Shown: positions 32,863 through 45,333, counted from the stretch's first letter. The stretch is 64,000 nt of DNA from Sporothrix humicola (GCA_021396245.1 WNYE01000110.1:1-64000), one strand, 5' to 3'. Program-made: numbers and translations. Notes: generated from the sequence alone by a model not told the origin.

Positions 32863-34802
32863 TTACAAACGGTAGCTCTCACGGACAGCCTCACCAAACC
32901 GGCGAATGGCTTCGTTCATGGCGGTGGCAGTGGCAGCAGCAAAGGTTGCACGGAAGAAAAGACCTGCTGGAGGTTGGTCAGGCTCCGAAGCAAACCATGA
33001 TCCGCGGCCAACAAGAACGCCCTTTTCGATACAGAGGTCGAAAATCTCCTCCTCCAGTTCGAGAATACTGCGTTTACCATGGTCCGGGTGCCGAGTATGG
33101 TCAACCTTCAACCAGTGCTTGAATAAAGTTAGAAAACATATCTGACAATTGGAAACAAGAAAGGCAACGACGTGGATTTTTTATGACTTACAAACATGCC
33201 TGCCGCAGGTGCGTTCCACGAGACGATACCGGCTGGAAGATGATCTACGCATGCGTCCAGTAAAATGTTGCGGCGTTTTGTATATGAGTCGCGTGTGTGT
33301 GCCAGCCACTTGAGATAGCCCTCGTGCCCCCACGTCTTCTCAACAAGCTCGTAAAGTGCCGCCTGGGAGAAGCCTGAGGGGCCCTGGTTGCAAGCCTCCC
33401 CGTGACGGACGAACCGCTCAATTATTTGCTCCGATGCAGTCAACCAGCCCATGCGAGAGCCTGGCACCAGGACCTTGGAGAACGAGTCCATGCGCATCAC
33501 ACGGCCGTCAACGTCAAGGCTCACAAATGTAGGGATCAATGACTGCAGGAACTCGTCAGAGCTCTGTGCCGGAGCAGGCGTTGATGAACTAGCCGGGCGG
33601 TCCCGCTCATATGGAGGCATCTGCAGAAAGTAGTATGGTTCATCTTCAAGTATGTACACATCATGGAGACTGCATACTTCATAGATGGCTTTGCGGCGCG
33701 CGGCACCCTGAGTGGCACCAGTTGGGTTCTGGCCGCTGGGAACAGTGTACAAGAGGTGGGGCTTCGGCGAGCCACCACGAGCACGCACGTCCCAGCCCGA
33801 CAGAAGGTCATCCAGGCTCTCCGGAAGCATGCCCTGCTCGTCCATTTCCACGCCGAGCACGCGGATGCCCAGCGGTGCGGCAGTCTCTAGAGCCGTCGAA
33901 AAGCTGTAGGTTTCCGTCAACATAGTGTCGCCACGCTCCCGATCACAGAAGATGCGCAGTGCCTGCTCCAGAGCTCCAGTGCTGCCCACGGTGAGACATG
34001 TTCTCCAGTCAGAGTACGGAGGGCGGCACACGAGTTCTGTGTGCTCCGTGACCCAGCGGAGCATCTGGGCTGAGCCAGCCGACTGGCCATAGTTGAGAGC
34101 AATGGACAGGTCGTATTCTTCGGCCGGGCTGCTGCCGCCACTAGTAGCACCCAGGGCCTGCGACGCATCATATTTGCCCATAGTTACGGTAGCTCCGCCA
34201 TCTTCAGATGCTGCTGCTGCTTCCGTGAATTCGGTTTGCCCAGTCGGAACACGAAGGCTCATGGAGAAGATGGGGAAATTCTCGGGCGAGGGCAGGCCGC
34301 CACCAAGTGAGATCAAGCCCGGTTTCTTCAGGTGACGCGCTGCCTGCTTCAGAACACAGGGCTCCCGTGCTGCACTCTCTTTGCTAAGGATGTGATCCCA
34401 TCTCCGGGCCTTTGGCAACTGCCGCCAGGCAGGGAATGTCTTAAAAGAGTCAATGTCAGCCGTGGCGGCCGTGCCAGCAACCAGTCTGCCGTCCCGCCTC
34501 CGCCGAGCCTCAATATCCCCGATGGTGATGGCGTATTGTCTATCGGCAGGTTCGTTCTCATATGGCACCTCGGCAGCTGCCGCTGACGATGCAGACGCGC
34601 GTGGGGTTGAATCCGTGGTGAAGGATCGTGAGCCTCCCGGCTGGGCATTCCGCCAAACGGCCGTTGGCTTCTGCTGAGGTGCGACAAGACACCTGTGGGA
34701 GGGCTGGCACGCGGTTCTGGTTGAAGCGCTGGCCAGAAGGGATGTCGTCAGGACTAGGGGAGACCGCCGAGAAAGCAGCGCCGTCATTGCCCGGTGGCTC
34801 AT
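32863..34802 (-). CDS. PLP-dependent aromatic / 2-aminoadipate-type aminotransferase (ARO8-like) with organellar leader
   Basis: Two exons (33192-34802, 32863-33117) encode 621 residues. The ATG at 34802 is the first real ATG in the open frame. Residues 1 to about 80 are basic, Ser/Ala-rich and acid-poor, with RSFTTDS at the end, and look like a mitochondrial presequence. The fold-type I core follows: GLISLGGGLPSPENFPIF, the glycine-rich phosphate region LTVGSTGALEQALRIF, YTVPSGQNPTGA (NPTG), YILEDEPYYF, and the PLP lysine in DSFSKVLVPGSRMGW (Lys443). ARO8-type enzymes transaminate aromatic amino acids, kynurenine and 2-aminoadipate; which one cannot be read off. The final exon (HWLKVDHTRH...) completes the small domain and shows the intron at GMF/HWL is real. 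Confidence 0.92.
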
Positions 34803-37800
34803 ACTTTCAGGAGAGTAGTCAAGCAGTCCCTGACTAGTTGACAATTAAATGCGAGTGATGGTGGCGGGATGTCACACTTTAGCAGGGAATGCGAATTTAA
34901 AAGTCGAATACGTTATGTAGAAGTCAAAATGATGTTTTTGAGTTTTATCAACAGGAAATACTCTCGTAAACCCAGAATCGCTCAAGTAGCAAACAGGAGA
35001 AGAGCAGCAACGAACAGTGGCTCCTTCCCCTTTGATGGTGTAAGTGGTGGGGGGACAAATGGCGAATGATAAGGCTATCTATGGCTGGAAACGGCAATCA
35101 CAGCCGTCACCAAGGGTTCACAATCTACTCTGGACACTTAGCTTGTTGTTTGGTGTAATGAGCGAGAGTCCAACACGGCCTAAGGCGTGCGGGGAAGGGC
35201 TGCCCGTATCTAGCCGTATGTACCCACCTGTCAGGAAGGTGCGGCGGCCGACCTTTCCCCGATATTGACTCAATGAAAGCGGTTTGGAGTACGTAAATCG
35301 GATCACTGGCGGTCAAATGACCCATTTCACTATCCGGACAAGGAATGTCGCTGTCCACAGTGCTCTGTATGCATGGCAAGGTTTACGGACAGTGAGAGGG
35401 GGCGCCAAGAAACGGACTACCACCAGACGCAAAGTCCCATTTAAAGCTTTGTATCTGGCCAACCGACTAACATCGATTATCACTTTAACTATCACTGTTC
35501 CGTTCATCGGCCTGGCCAAGCTACGATTGGATAGATAGATGGAAATATCGCAGAAGGAGGGCATTCTGTGAAACGTTGGGTGTACTTCTTTGTCTAGGAA
35601 GATATTACTAGATTAGGAAATAATACTGGATTTGTTAGCGAAATAGAGTGCGAAAGGGAGTTGAAGATCACCATGACATGAAGAGCACGCCAACGGAGGT
35701 GTATGGTACTGTAGCCGTACACGGAGATACGATGATAGTCAAGCGTGAGGTGTCCCAGTTGAAAGATAACCTCCGGGGTCACAGAAGAAACAAAAATAGT
35801 GAGTTTAGAATGAGCCGGGGGACAAGAGAGCGTGGATGTAAAAGGCAGTAAAAGGAGGGAATGTGATAATAAAAAAATAAAAATAAAAACAAGAATAATA
35901 ATAGAGGGAGAAAGGACAGCAGAAGACAAGAAAAGAATCTATAAAAATGTAAAGTACATGTAAAAATGTAAGATATTACACAACACTAAATGGTAAAAAA
36001 ATTCAAAACTCAAACCCGGATTACAACCCCAGAACCAAAGGTAAGGAAGATTTACTGAACCTCGTGCGCTTTCTTATCACACGGTGTGAACCAAAAGGTG
36101 CTGGCTTTTTCTGCCGTGGCCGAGGTGGTCATGGTGATGCTGTAGCTGAAAAGTAACGTTTGCAAGTCCTAGTCCATTCGCTCGTTCTGTTGTCGATGGT
36201 TACTCAAAATGTAGGCATAGGCACTGTGGTCGTGCCATCTGTATTTCTGGTCGCGTTTGAGCTGCATCGTGTCGTTGTTATTGCACTAATCACCCTGTTG
36301 GTGTGGCTATAAATTGGTAGGCCATGTCTCCTGAATACTACAGTTGTCTCATTTTTCCTATTTTTTTTAACCGAAAATAAAAAAAGCAATCGAAAAAATA
36401 CAGGAAAAGAGTAAAAGAGAAAGAAAAAAAGAACATGTGGAAAACAGAACGAAGCCATGGGCTGGACCAGAGGAGAGGGAAAAACAGACGAGACAACCGA
36501 GGAGTATTGGATACCCAAGTGACAACAAAATGTGTGACTTAACCATACACTGCTACATTTGAAAATACTGGATTGACTCATGGGGACAGAATCCTTTCCT
36601 ATGGCCTCACTTGACGCCAACCACAATGCCATGCCGACTAAAAACGCCAGAAAGTGTAGAGAAGAAAGAAACATATACAGAAAAAACAGAAATGAGATAA
36701 CGAAGTCTTTTTTTAAGGCATACCGCTGCATAAGCGGTAGAAAAGGGACTACGTGGGAGGTGGACATGCTTGCCGACCCACGTGACCGGATATGTTTGCA
36801 AGACAAAACAGTAATTGGACCACGGTACCGCCGTGACTTCCTCTGCCCTTCGTATTCTTCATGAATGTGAACTGGCACGAAGAACTATACTCCGTACATC
36901 TCTGACAAACCTTCGTCAGGCCCTCTCCGCCGTTCTGACTTTTCCGGGTATAAGAGGGCCCGGGCATGGGCTGGCAAGCCACAGCGGCCACGGAGGCAGC
37001 GGCCATTCATAGACCGCCCTGTCTGGCGGCGTGACAGCGGGTTTGATAGCACATAAGCTCTGGCGGCAAATGCTTGGGCCGGATCCGGGCCAAGCTACCT
37101 AGGCGAACGATGGCGAGTACTTTGCATCCAGACATGCTTCTTCTCCCATACGGGCCTCATACTGAACGTCGGCAGAGAAGGAAACGAACTTATGATTTCA
37201 ATAACGGTCTGCTGCTTGTTGACCTGTTAATTGGGTTGTTCCCGGGGTTGTTGTCTGGCACTAGATTGAAATAGGGGCGTTTGTTGACGGGCGCTATATA
37301 ATTAGGGTGGACAATACCGTACAACGTACGACGTACTCTGCAAGATACATTGAGCTGTTACAAGAAAACCGATTACTGGAGTGAACAAATGTACGGAGTA
37401 TGCCGAGCACCTATCTCATCCTTTGACGTGGATCGCACCTACATACCTTGGCGGCATCCTGTCGTTCTTGCCTTCTTTCGCTTGCCCAGTTCAGGCTTAA
37501 GGACGAAGGAGCATTAGCCCCCAACCTCATAAAAATCCCATGACGATATGTGTCCACTCTGTCTATCGTACGGCGTATGTCATACTCCTGTGCAGACACT
37601 TGCTGTGTAAGGAAATTTTGGAAGTCTGTTGTAAAACCAGGATCGCACTCCACTTTTTCCTAGCAACATCAAAATTGTGTCTCCAGCCTCCCGTTAATAT
37701 TGTACACAGTACAAATGCACAAGCCAATGGCGCTGAATGGCTCGAGAAAAGCCTGCACACCTAGTGCCTCATACTGTGTATGTACTGTGTAAGTACTGGC

Positions 37801-38432
37801 TATTGGTAGCGCATCATACCAGCCACATGGTTTTTCTAGCGCTTTATTAGCAATTGCAACGGGAGCACCCACAAGCGCCCCAAACAGACAGGGGATCAGG
37901 CAGGGAGGCAGGCTCGGGCACTGCTGCAGGTGAAATAGCGTCATCTGTCCGCCGCTAATTGGAGGTTGCCACTTTGATACCCAGCCTCGCGATAAAAACA
38001 AACAAAAAATTCTCCCCACAAGACGAGCCACAACCCTGGAAGAGAGGTTGGCAGTGCGTACGAAGTACGTGGCGCATTGTGAGCGCGAATGTCACACTGT
38101 TCTTACGACATAGACCTCTATTGAGTGAACTGCGGACTTCCCGTATTGCATAGATATCGGACGCGGACGATCCTTTCAAATATACTTGAGACGACACATC
38201 TGCATTCCTTTGTTTCTGTTTCCGCGTTCTGCCTCTGTCCTCTTTATTCTTTCTTTTGGAACTCCTCTCGATAATCTTTGCGTTCTATTTCTGGGACAAC
38301 CGAACACTCGACCTTCATCGTGTCTCACCCAGACTTGGGCTTGCCGTTGCTGCATTCCAGCGTTCTTCGATCTTGCCTCTCGTTTTGCCTCTCGACATTT
38401 TTAACCCATCCAACCTTCAGACCCCCTACACA
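34803..38432. promoter_or_regulatory. Longest spacer in the window (3.6 kb), divergent aminotransferase / CRH
   Basis: No convincing gene. It has an A/T-only-like run near 35866-35892, a purine-rich block at about 36370-36470 and two copies of the 9-mer TACGGAGTA (36888 in reverse, 37392 forward). Frames such as 36204-36878 on the minus strand are hydrophobic only because the other strand is purine-rich. Confidence 0.5.
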
Positions 38433-39715
38433 ATGCGCTTCTTTCGCACACGCAGCCTGGCTTCGACGGCCATCGCTGTTGCTATTGTAGCCTTCACGGC
38501 TTCAGTATCCGCACAGACGTCCACATCATGCAACCCATTAACAAGTAGTTAGTAACCCCCCTTTTTCGAACAAACCGCTCCCCCCCAATGCCACAGGGTG
38601 GAATGGCATGTGCTAACTCCTGGATAGCAAGCTGCCCCGCCGACACTGCGCTCGGCATGGCCATCGACGTCGACTTCACCAAAGGCAGCGTCAACTCGTT
38701 TTCTGCCAGCGGCGGCGGAACAGTGTCCTACGGCTCAGATGGCGTGACCTTTACCGTGGCCAAGTCTGGCGACGCGCCCCAGCTGTCCAGCATCTTCTAC
38801 ATTATGTTTGGCCGTGTCCAATTCACCATGAAAAGCGCTCCCGGCGCCGGCATCGTGAGCTCACTGGTCATGCAGTCCGACGACCTCGACGAAATCGACA
38901 TGGAATGGCTGGGCGCCGACGACAGCGAGGTGCAGACCAACTACTTTGGCAAGGGCCAGACGACGACGTACAACCGCGGCCAGTTCAACCCGGCTGCCAA
39001 CAACCAGGCTGGATTCATTACCTATACCATTGATTGGACGGCCGATCGCATTTTGTGGTCTGTCGGCGGCACTGTGGTGCGGACGCTCAACTATGCCGAT
39101 GCTGCCTCTGGTCAGTACCCGCAAACGCCCATGCAGGTCAAGTTCGGTGCCTGGTCGGGTGGAGATACGGCCACAAACGCCGCGGGGACCGTGGAATGGG
39201 CGCGCGGACCAACCGACTACTCCCAGGGCCCCTTCTCCATGGTCGTCCAGTCGATCCAGGTGACCGACTACTCCACCGGCAAGGAATACAAATACTCGGA
39301 CACATCGGGTGACTGGCAGTCCATCGAGGCCGTCGATGGTCAAGTTGCCGTCAACGTAGGCGTCGACGTTGCCACTCAAACAGCCACGGCAACTGCCGCC
39401 GCTGGCACCTCTCTGTCCCCAACTGTCCCGGCCGGCGGAATCGGTGCCGGCGCTACTTCGTCTGAGACTGGCTGGCCGTGGGTCCCTTCGTCTACGTCGA
39501 CTGCGATCAGCACAATCCCCAGCGGCTGGGTCATGACATCGAGTGGCAAGATTGTCCCTGCTAGCTCCAATATGACGAGTAAGTTCTTCTAATTTGCTTG
39601 GTTAACAACACCTCCGGCAATCTCTAACACATTCATAGGACCCCCCTGCCTCTGGATTATCGTGCTGCAACTTTGTGGCTGCGTCTTTTTTGGAATTTCC
39701 TTCTTCTTGCGCTAA
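38433..39715 (+). CDS. CRH-like GH16 cell-wall transglycosylase
   Basis: Three exons (38433-38544, 38628-39578, 39639-39715) encode 379 residues. A signal peptide (to about SVSA, residue 27) is followed by CNPLTTSCPADTALG, the cysteine motif that opens fungal Crh proteins. The GH16 catalytic motif is DEIDMEW with Glu126, Asp128 and Glu130, then the WTADRILWSVGG substrate strand. Crh enzymes cross-link chitin to beta-glucan in the wall. A Ser/Thr-rich stalk follows, and the last short exon adds a hydrophobic tail (CLWIIVLQLCGCVFFGISFF), which fits a GPI-anchor signal. Without splicing the last intron the protein would stop at SKFF and be released, so that junction matters. It converges on top1. 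Confidence 0.93.
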
Positions 39716-40666
39716 TCTCCTCCGCCACCTCTTCACTATTGTCTTTCTTATTGCTTGATTTCCTTTGATACCACACATACGCACATCACATCGGCGCACA
39801 TTTGGTTGGATACAACCCAAAACACTCGGTTATAACGAGGTGCGGATCGCCTCTGGTCCATATGGCGAACAGCATTTCGCAGTATGGTGAGCGGCATTGT
39901 TGTTTTTTCTGCTCTTCTTCTTCTTCTTTTCGGCGTTTGGCGGGACACTCCATGAAATAGACCAACCTCAGGATAAAAGAGTCTGGGTGCAGGACATCAG
40001 ACCCAATACGTATGATACATGCCCAGAGCTGTATCTGCAGTGCATCTAGATCTGACACTTATTTTTAATCTATACTTAATAGCGACGGATGCTGGAATAC
40101 GACGTGCTCCATTCAATTAATTTTACTGCCACCATCCACGTCTACTTTGCAAGCACTCTTTATGGCTGCACGAAGCTGTTTTATTCTTGTGCTTTTATTC
40201 TTGTTAATCTATAAAATCAATTCCTCGCCCTTCAACACCAGCTTTAATTCTATATCAACACGGGCCATGGGTACACGCCACCATAGTAGTCGCGCTCATC
40301 CGCTGCCAAACGCCCCGTCCACCTTCTATCGATGCCGTATGCTTTGCGAAAAGACGGGCCACCGGCAGGCCTTTCTGAAGATGGAAAATGGCACCAAAGG
40401 CGTGTAGTAAAACCAAAACGAGTAAATCAACCAAACAAGAGCAAAAAAAAGGAGGGAAAAGAAAGAAAAAGCAGCAGAGTAAAGCAGTGAACAAAAACAA
40501 AGAACAACAAAAGAAGAAAGGAGTCAAGGATGATGAAACTAAGTCAAATGAACAAAATAAAGAAAAACCGTGACAGTCAAAAGCTTATGAATGAACTTTC
40601 TGGGTGGAGAAAGCTACTACAGGCGAAAAAATCGGCGCGCAAAAGACGGGTACTCCGCTAGGTAAT
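39716..40666. other. Convergent intergenic region with A-rich block
   Basis: It lies between the CRH and top1 stop codons. The strand from about 40410 to 40570 is A/G-rich with A-runs and lysine-coding-like triplets; it yields an artefactual K-rich frame. No gene is supported. Confidence 0.55.
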
Positions 40667-43600
40667 CTAAAATTCCCAAGTAGAGTCGTCTCCGACAGAC
40701 TGGATAGCCCAATTGAACTTCTCACGAAGCGTCTTAGAGAAGAACTTTTCGATAGGAACGCCGAACTTCTCGGAGAAGACCACTGTGAGACGAGGGTCGA
40801 TGTAGTTCTGTGGCAGATTTTGTTAGTATCAGTCCCTATCATTAGGAGAGGGGGTCGTGAACTCACGATCTTCGAGGTGCTCAGCGCAACCTCCTTGTTC
40901 CCGTCTTTGTCGGCCGCCTGGAGCTCCATGTTGTGGATGCGCTCGTCGATCTTCTGAGCCGCCGCTTCAAGCTTCTCCACTGATGGAGCCTTTCCTTCAG
41001 CCTCAACCTTTTTCGTCCGGTTTTCCTTCTTGTACTTGGCCTCGAGTTCCGCGATTGATTTGAGGCGCTCCTTGAGTTCCTTTTCAGGGAGCGGCTTCTC
41101 ACCATCGATGGCCCGCTTCTCGTTGTCCTTTTCAAACTTCTTTGTGACCTTGGTGCGCTGTTCCTCCGCGAGGAACTTTTGATGCTCAAGAACCCATTCC
41201 TCCGTAAGCTCCGGATCACGTTCAAAATACTCCGCGCCCTTCTTCTTCTTAAGTTTCGGGTCGACATCCAGCATCATCATCCGAGTCCGCCACTTTTGGT
41301 ACTTCATGCCCTTGATGCGGTCGCCGATCTTTTCCATCTGCGCTTCGTGACTGGCTCCCACCGTTCGTTTGTGGTTGCACAGAATAGCAACTTTGCGATT
41401 GCAATCGTTGTAGAGCTTCACCTTCTCAGCGATAGAGACATTAGTGACCGGGAGCTCTTGAAGAAGTTTCGACATTGTGTATGACGCATTGTAGGTACGG
41501 AACACCTTGGCCGTCAAGCCCTGCATGTAGCTGGACAAGTGCTTGTTCAGTTGAGATGTCTGGTCAAGGCAGATGTTAGTAGAGTTTGACAGAATTGTCT
41601 TCATAGATACAAAATTCAAAGGCGCAGAGCTTACGTTGAGGCGGTCGAAGATATCGTCGCCGTCTTCCTTTGGTGGCTTCTTAAACATCTTCAGGTTCTT
41701 GAAAACCTGCCGATCCACCGTCACCTCGTCGTAGTACGGAATGCTGTCTTTGCCAAGGAAGTCAAAGATGACCGTGTTGGGCTCCCGTAGCGTGATGTGT
41801 TCGTATTTGAGAGAGCAGCAGCCAACCGTATCGGCCTCGTTGTCGGTATCTTTCTCGTTACCGGCACGCAACGCAAACCGGTCGATTAGGTACATAGCAG
41901 TGGCACGCTGACGGTCGGCCATGACCTCGCTCTTGAGCTCACGTGTGTAGTCCGCACGGACACGGCCAATATACTTCTTGAGGGCGCGTGCTTTCTCAAA
42001 TTTCTTAAAGTCGGCCTGGCCTTTTACAGCGCTGTTCGCTGCAAGCATCACGTACTTGTAGCATCCGTTGATGTTTTCCTGCCACATAGCTAGCCAGGTC
42101 GCTTTGTTGTCATGCTGCACTGCCTTCCACTTGTGGCCGGCGGGAGGCTTGGGAACGACAGCATCCTTGCCAATATTGATCGTGACCTGCTCAGGCTGAA
42201 CACGTCTCTTGACCTTGCCCGTCTTGGGATGTTCACCGCGGCCACGGAAAAGGCCAGGCGGCTCAACGCGGAAGTTGCCAACCTTTTCCTTGCGACCGTC
42301 CCACTTGCAGTAGAGATACGGGGCTTCCAGCTTGGCCTTCTCTTCCTTCTCGATTTTCTTCTCTTCTTTGGAACGGTTCTTTCTTGCTTCGGACTGAGCT
42401 TTGTAATACTCGAACATAGGCTTAAAATCGAGTTTCGCGAAATCTTTGATGGCAACTTTTTGGCCATCAGGACCCCTTGCGCCACCTGTCTGCTTCAAGA
42501 CATCCTGAAAATCGGCAAAGAAGTTCTTTTTGAAGGTCGGGTTTTCCGTGTTCACGGTCAGATGGAGCATAGAGCCGAAGAAGGTGGCGACTTCCTCTGC
42601 CTCCGGGTGCATATCCAAGGCGACGCCATCATAGTACAGACGGACATGCTTGGGAAGGGGCTGGTAAGGAGGGGGGAAGACGACGCCAGCATGCTCAAGG
42701 GTGGTCCACTTGATGGAATCGTCTTCCTTCTTTGGTGCATCCCACCACCGGTACTCTTCCTCCTCCTCCTCATCATCGCCAGGTTCAGCACTCTCAGCCT
42801 TCTTCGTGGCCTTTGAAACGGCAGATTTCTTGGGGGTGGAAGAAGTAGCTTTCTTGCCGTTGCTAGTAGGTTTCGCAGAAGGTCTGGCGGTAGTCTTTGA
42901 TGAGGTTGGTGTCTTCTTTTTCGCCATGGGCACGTCTGAGTCTGACTCGTCCTTCACTTTCGTGCCGTTGGCCTTCTTCGATGACAGGGGTGTCACGCCA
43001 TTGGACTGGCGCTTCTTAGGCTTGGAGAGAACCTCGTCCTCAGAGTCGTCCGATTGAGGCCGCTTTGGCAGTGACGTGCCGTTGGATAGCCGCTTTGGCT
43101 TGCTCGAGCCGTTCGCGAGGAGGGACTTTGCCTCTGAGTTTGCCGCCTGCTCAATTTTGGCCTTCTTGTTCGCGAGCCGCACATCCAACGGCTTCTTGTC
43201 ACCACCAGAGTTGAGCAGAGGGGTGTCATTAATCGACAAAGGCAGCTTGGAATGCTTTTTCGACACAATCGGCTCGTCTTCGCTGTCGGATTCGGCATAC
43301 TTCGACTTCTGGCGTTTGGCCTGCACAACACGTCAATTAGCACATCCGCTATATGAAATCGATGCCAGAAGGAGCACTACATACCATCGGTGCATCATCG
43401 TCACTATCTGACTCGTCCTTGTATCTGACAGGCTGGTCGATGGATCCACGCGACTTTCGCTTCGCAAAACCATTCGCGTTCGTCACAGGGCCATGTCGAA
43501 TGGAGACCCCTGAGGGTGCCACTTTAACGTTCGGAGAGTAGTTGTCCATCGCAACGTCATCGGATTTGGAGATTCTCGCTGCGGATACTAAAGGTTGCAA

Positions 43601-43893
43601 GAATGTCAGGTTAGCAAAGTCGGAAAGAGATGGTAAGTTGAAAGTAAAGAGAGAGAAAATATAGGATAGGTAGGGGGCTGAAGCGGATCTGAGGTAGTTT
43701 TGAGCAAAACAAACAGTGTGGTCTAGAAGGAAGGTTGATAGAACAGGCGAAGATGCGAAGATGCTAAGATGCGAAGATGCGAACATGAATTGGATTTGGG
43801 GGCTTTCCGAAAAAAAAAGACAGCATCGTATGCAAACTCACCATGTCCGTTCGAGGCCGCCAACGGCCGGTCGTCATCTGAGCTGTCCGACAT
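40667..43893 (-). CDS. top1: DNA topoisomerase I (type IB)
   Basis: Five exons (43842-43893, 43385-43587, 41635-43320, 40867-41559, 40667-40807) encode 924 residues. The first 300 residues are charged, rich in SDSED and KK patches, and serve as the nuclear targeting tail. The core begins near EYRWWDAPKKEDDSIKWTTL. Catalytic residues can be seen in DRFALRAGNEK, in VAILCNHKR and in the final exon: SKI-N-Y880-IDPR, the tyrosine that forms the 3'-phosphotyrosyl bond. A Lys/Glu-rich linker coiled coil precedes it. The protein ends STWEF. It relaxes supercoils during replication and transcription. Introns 1-4 are 254, 64, 75 and 59 bp; intron 3 is in frame and stop-free, so DRLN/TSQLNKHL conservation is what reveals it. 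It shares a divergent region with atp3. Confidence 0.96.
43747..43784. repeat. 8-bp tandem repeat GCGAAGAT in top1 intron 1
   Basis: Four units (43747-43778, the third with one mismatch) plus six bases of a fifth. It lies inside the 254-bp first intron of top1. Confidence 0.9.
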
Positions 43894-45333
43894 TTTCGTT
43901 GCAACAATGAAAAAGCGCCTGTGTGCGCGTTGAAAGTTGAGAGAGATGGAAAAGAAGCGGGTTTGAGTCTGGGAGGCACGACGCGTGAGGCGAAAAGAGC
44001 AAACGTGGGAGCGTGAAATCGAGGCCCAGGCAAAACCCAAGCGTCCAGCCACACAGCTTGGCTTAGCCAGCAAGGGCGGGAGGGATAAAAAACTGCAGAG
44101 AGGAAAGGTGATCGTAATGCAAGGCGAGGTTGATGCAGGCTACAGGCTGCATCTGAACATCTATATTTGTCAAAAGGTGGATGAAAAGAAAAAGAGAAGA
44201 GAAAGGAAGAGGCAAAATAATTAGCCAGCAGAAAAGGGCCGGCAAAGAGTAGAGGAAGGAAAGCGATTGGTGAGGAAGTGCGAAAGGCCGCCAGAAAGGG
44301 CCAGAATTTTTGGGAGGCGGTAGAGACCAATCAATGCAAGCGAGAGCTAAGATACAGCAAATGACAGGCATGCAGACAGAGAGGCGATCCAGCACAAGGG
44401 GGAATCAAGAGATGGTCGGAAAAGTGGGCGGCGAGGTCAAATACTGTGTTCTGATGGGTGATGGTTCAAAAGGCCAGAACTGTCTGTGGTGTGGGGGCGA
44501 GAAATTGAAAGCTGAGGCCAGCACCAAGAGGTCGAGGCTATTTCCACTACAATGCCGTTGAAAATTACTAACTGTGCTCGGAGTATTACAGGAAGGGGGG
44601 GGGGGGGGGGAGGGTTCGCGGTGTTGCAGCGTGTTACTGCATTCTTTTCCTTGTAATATTTGTGGTCGGTGACCAAGTGCGCCGTATTATTCTGCAATAC
44701 TGGGATACTAGTAACTACGTATGATGTCGCTGTTTTGATATGGTACTTAAAGCAAGATGCTCCAGACGCGGTATTTTACTGACACAGTATGACAACGGAA
44801 CACTCTCTCTTAGATTCTAAGATGTAATTGCGGAGCTTTAATATTATTGGCAGTCGCGTCAATCTACACAGTAATACTCCGTACAGGTGAGTGGTGGGTA
44901 CGGTTCGTCGGATACACTCACAGTAATTTCAACCATCCCTTTTCCACAGCCCAGAGACCATGACTAAGCCCACAGAGCAGCTCAGGCATTCGCGTAAAAT
45001 TGCAGTGGACCCATCACGTGCGCATTTTGCCGAAACAACGCGAGACGCCAAGCCAAGAAACAGGAAGGGCTGTGGCGGTGGTGGCTTGCACGATTTGTAG
45101 CCGGCAAAAACGGACAGGCGGGCAAAGACTTCCCGGAAAAGCGCGAGAAGAAGCGGAAACAAAGTAGGGGCCAAATGAAAAAAGACCTCAATATCACTCT
45201 TTTCACTCTCCACCCGCATCGACATCACGACCCAACCATTGAATCTTTGGCCGCCATCCACCTGCGACCAATTGATCTCGCCATCTCCTAGACGATTTTT
45301 CGATCACGTTCTCTCCCTCCTTCCTCGTCGAAA
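43894..45333. promoter_or_regulatory. Divergent promoter region, top1 / atp3
   Basis: A 1.4-kb spacer with a run of 16 Gs at 44595-44610 and one TACTCCGTA at 44875-44883. No gene is recognised. Confidence 0.55.
44595..44610. repeat. Homopolymer of 16 Gs
   Basis: Sixteen consecutive Gs, followed by AGGG, in the top1/atp3 spacer. It is a likely length-variable and sequencing-error-prone site. Confidence 0.9.

Noticed and set aside
36204..36878. 224-codon minus-strand frame with hydrophobic segments
   Set aside because: The hydrophobicity comes from a purine-rich opposite strand (poly-Phe/Leu artefact). No splice partners or family likeness.
34803..38432. Possible decayed transposon in the longest spacer
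   Set aside because: I saw no terminal repeats, no reverse transcriptase or transposase remnants, and no strong C-to-T (RIP-like) AT bias.
40388..40573. Lys-rich small frame between CRH and top1
   Set aside because: It is an artefact of an A-rich 3' flank and has no sequence features of a real protein.
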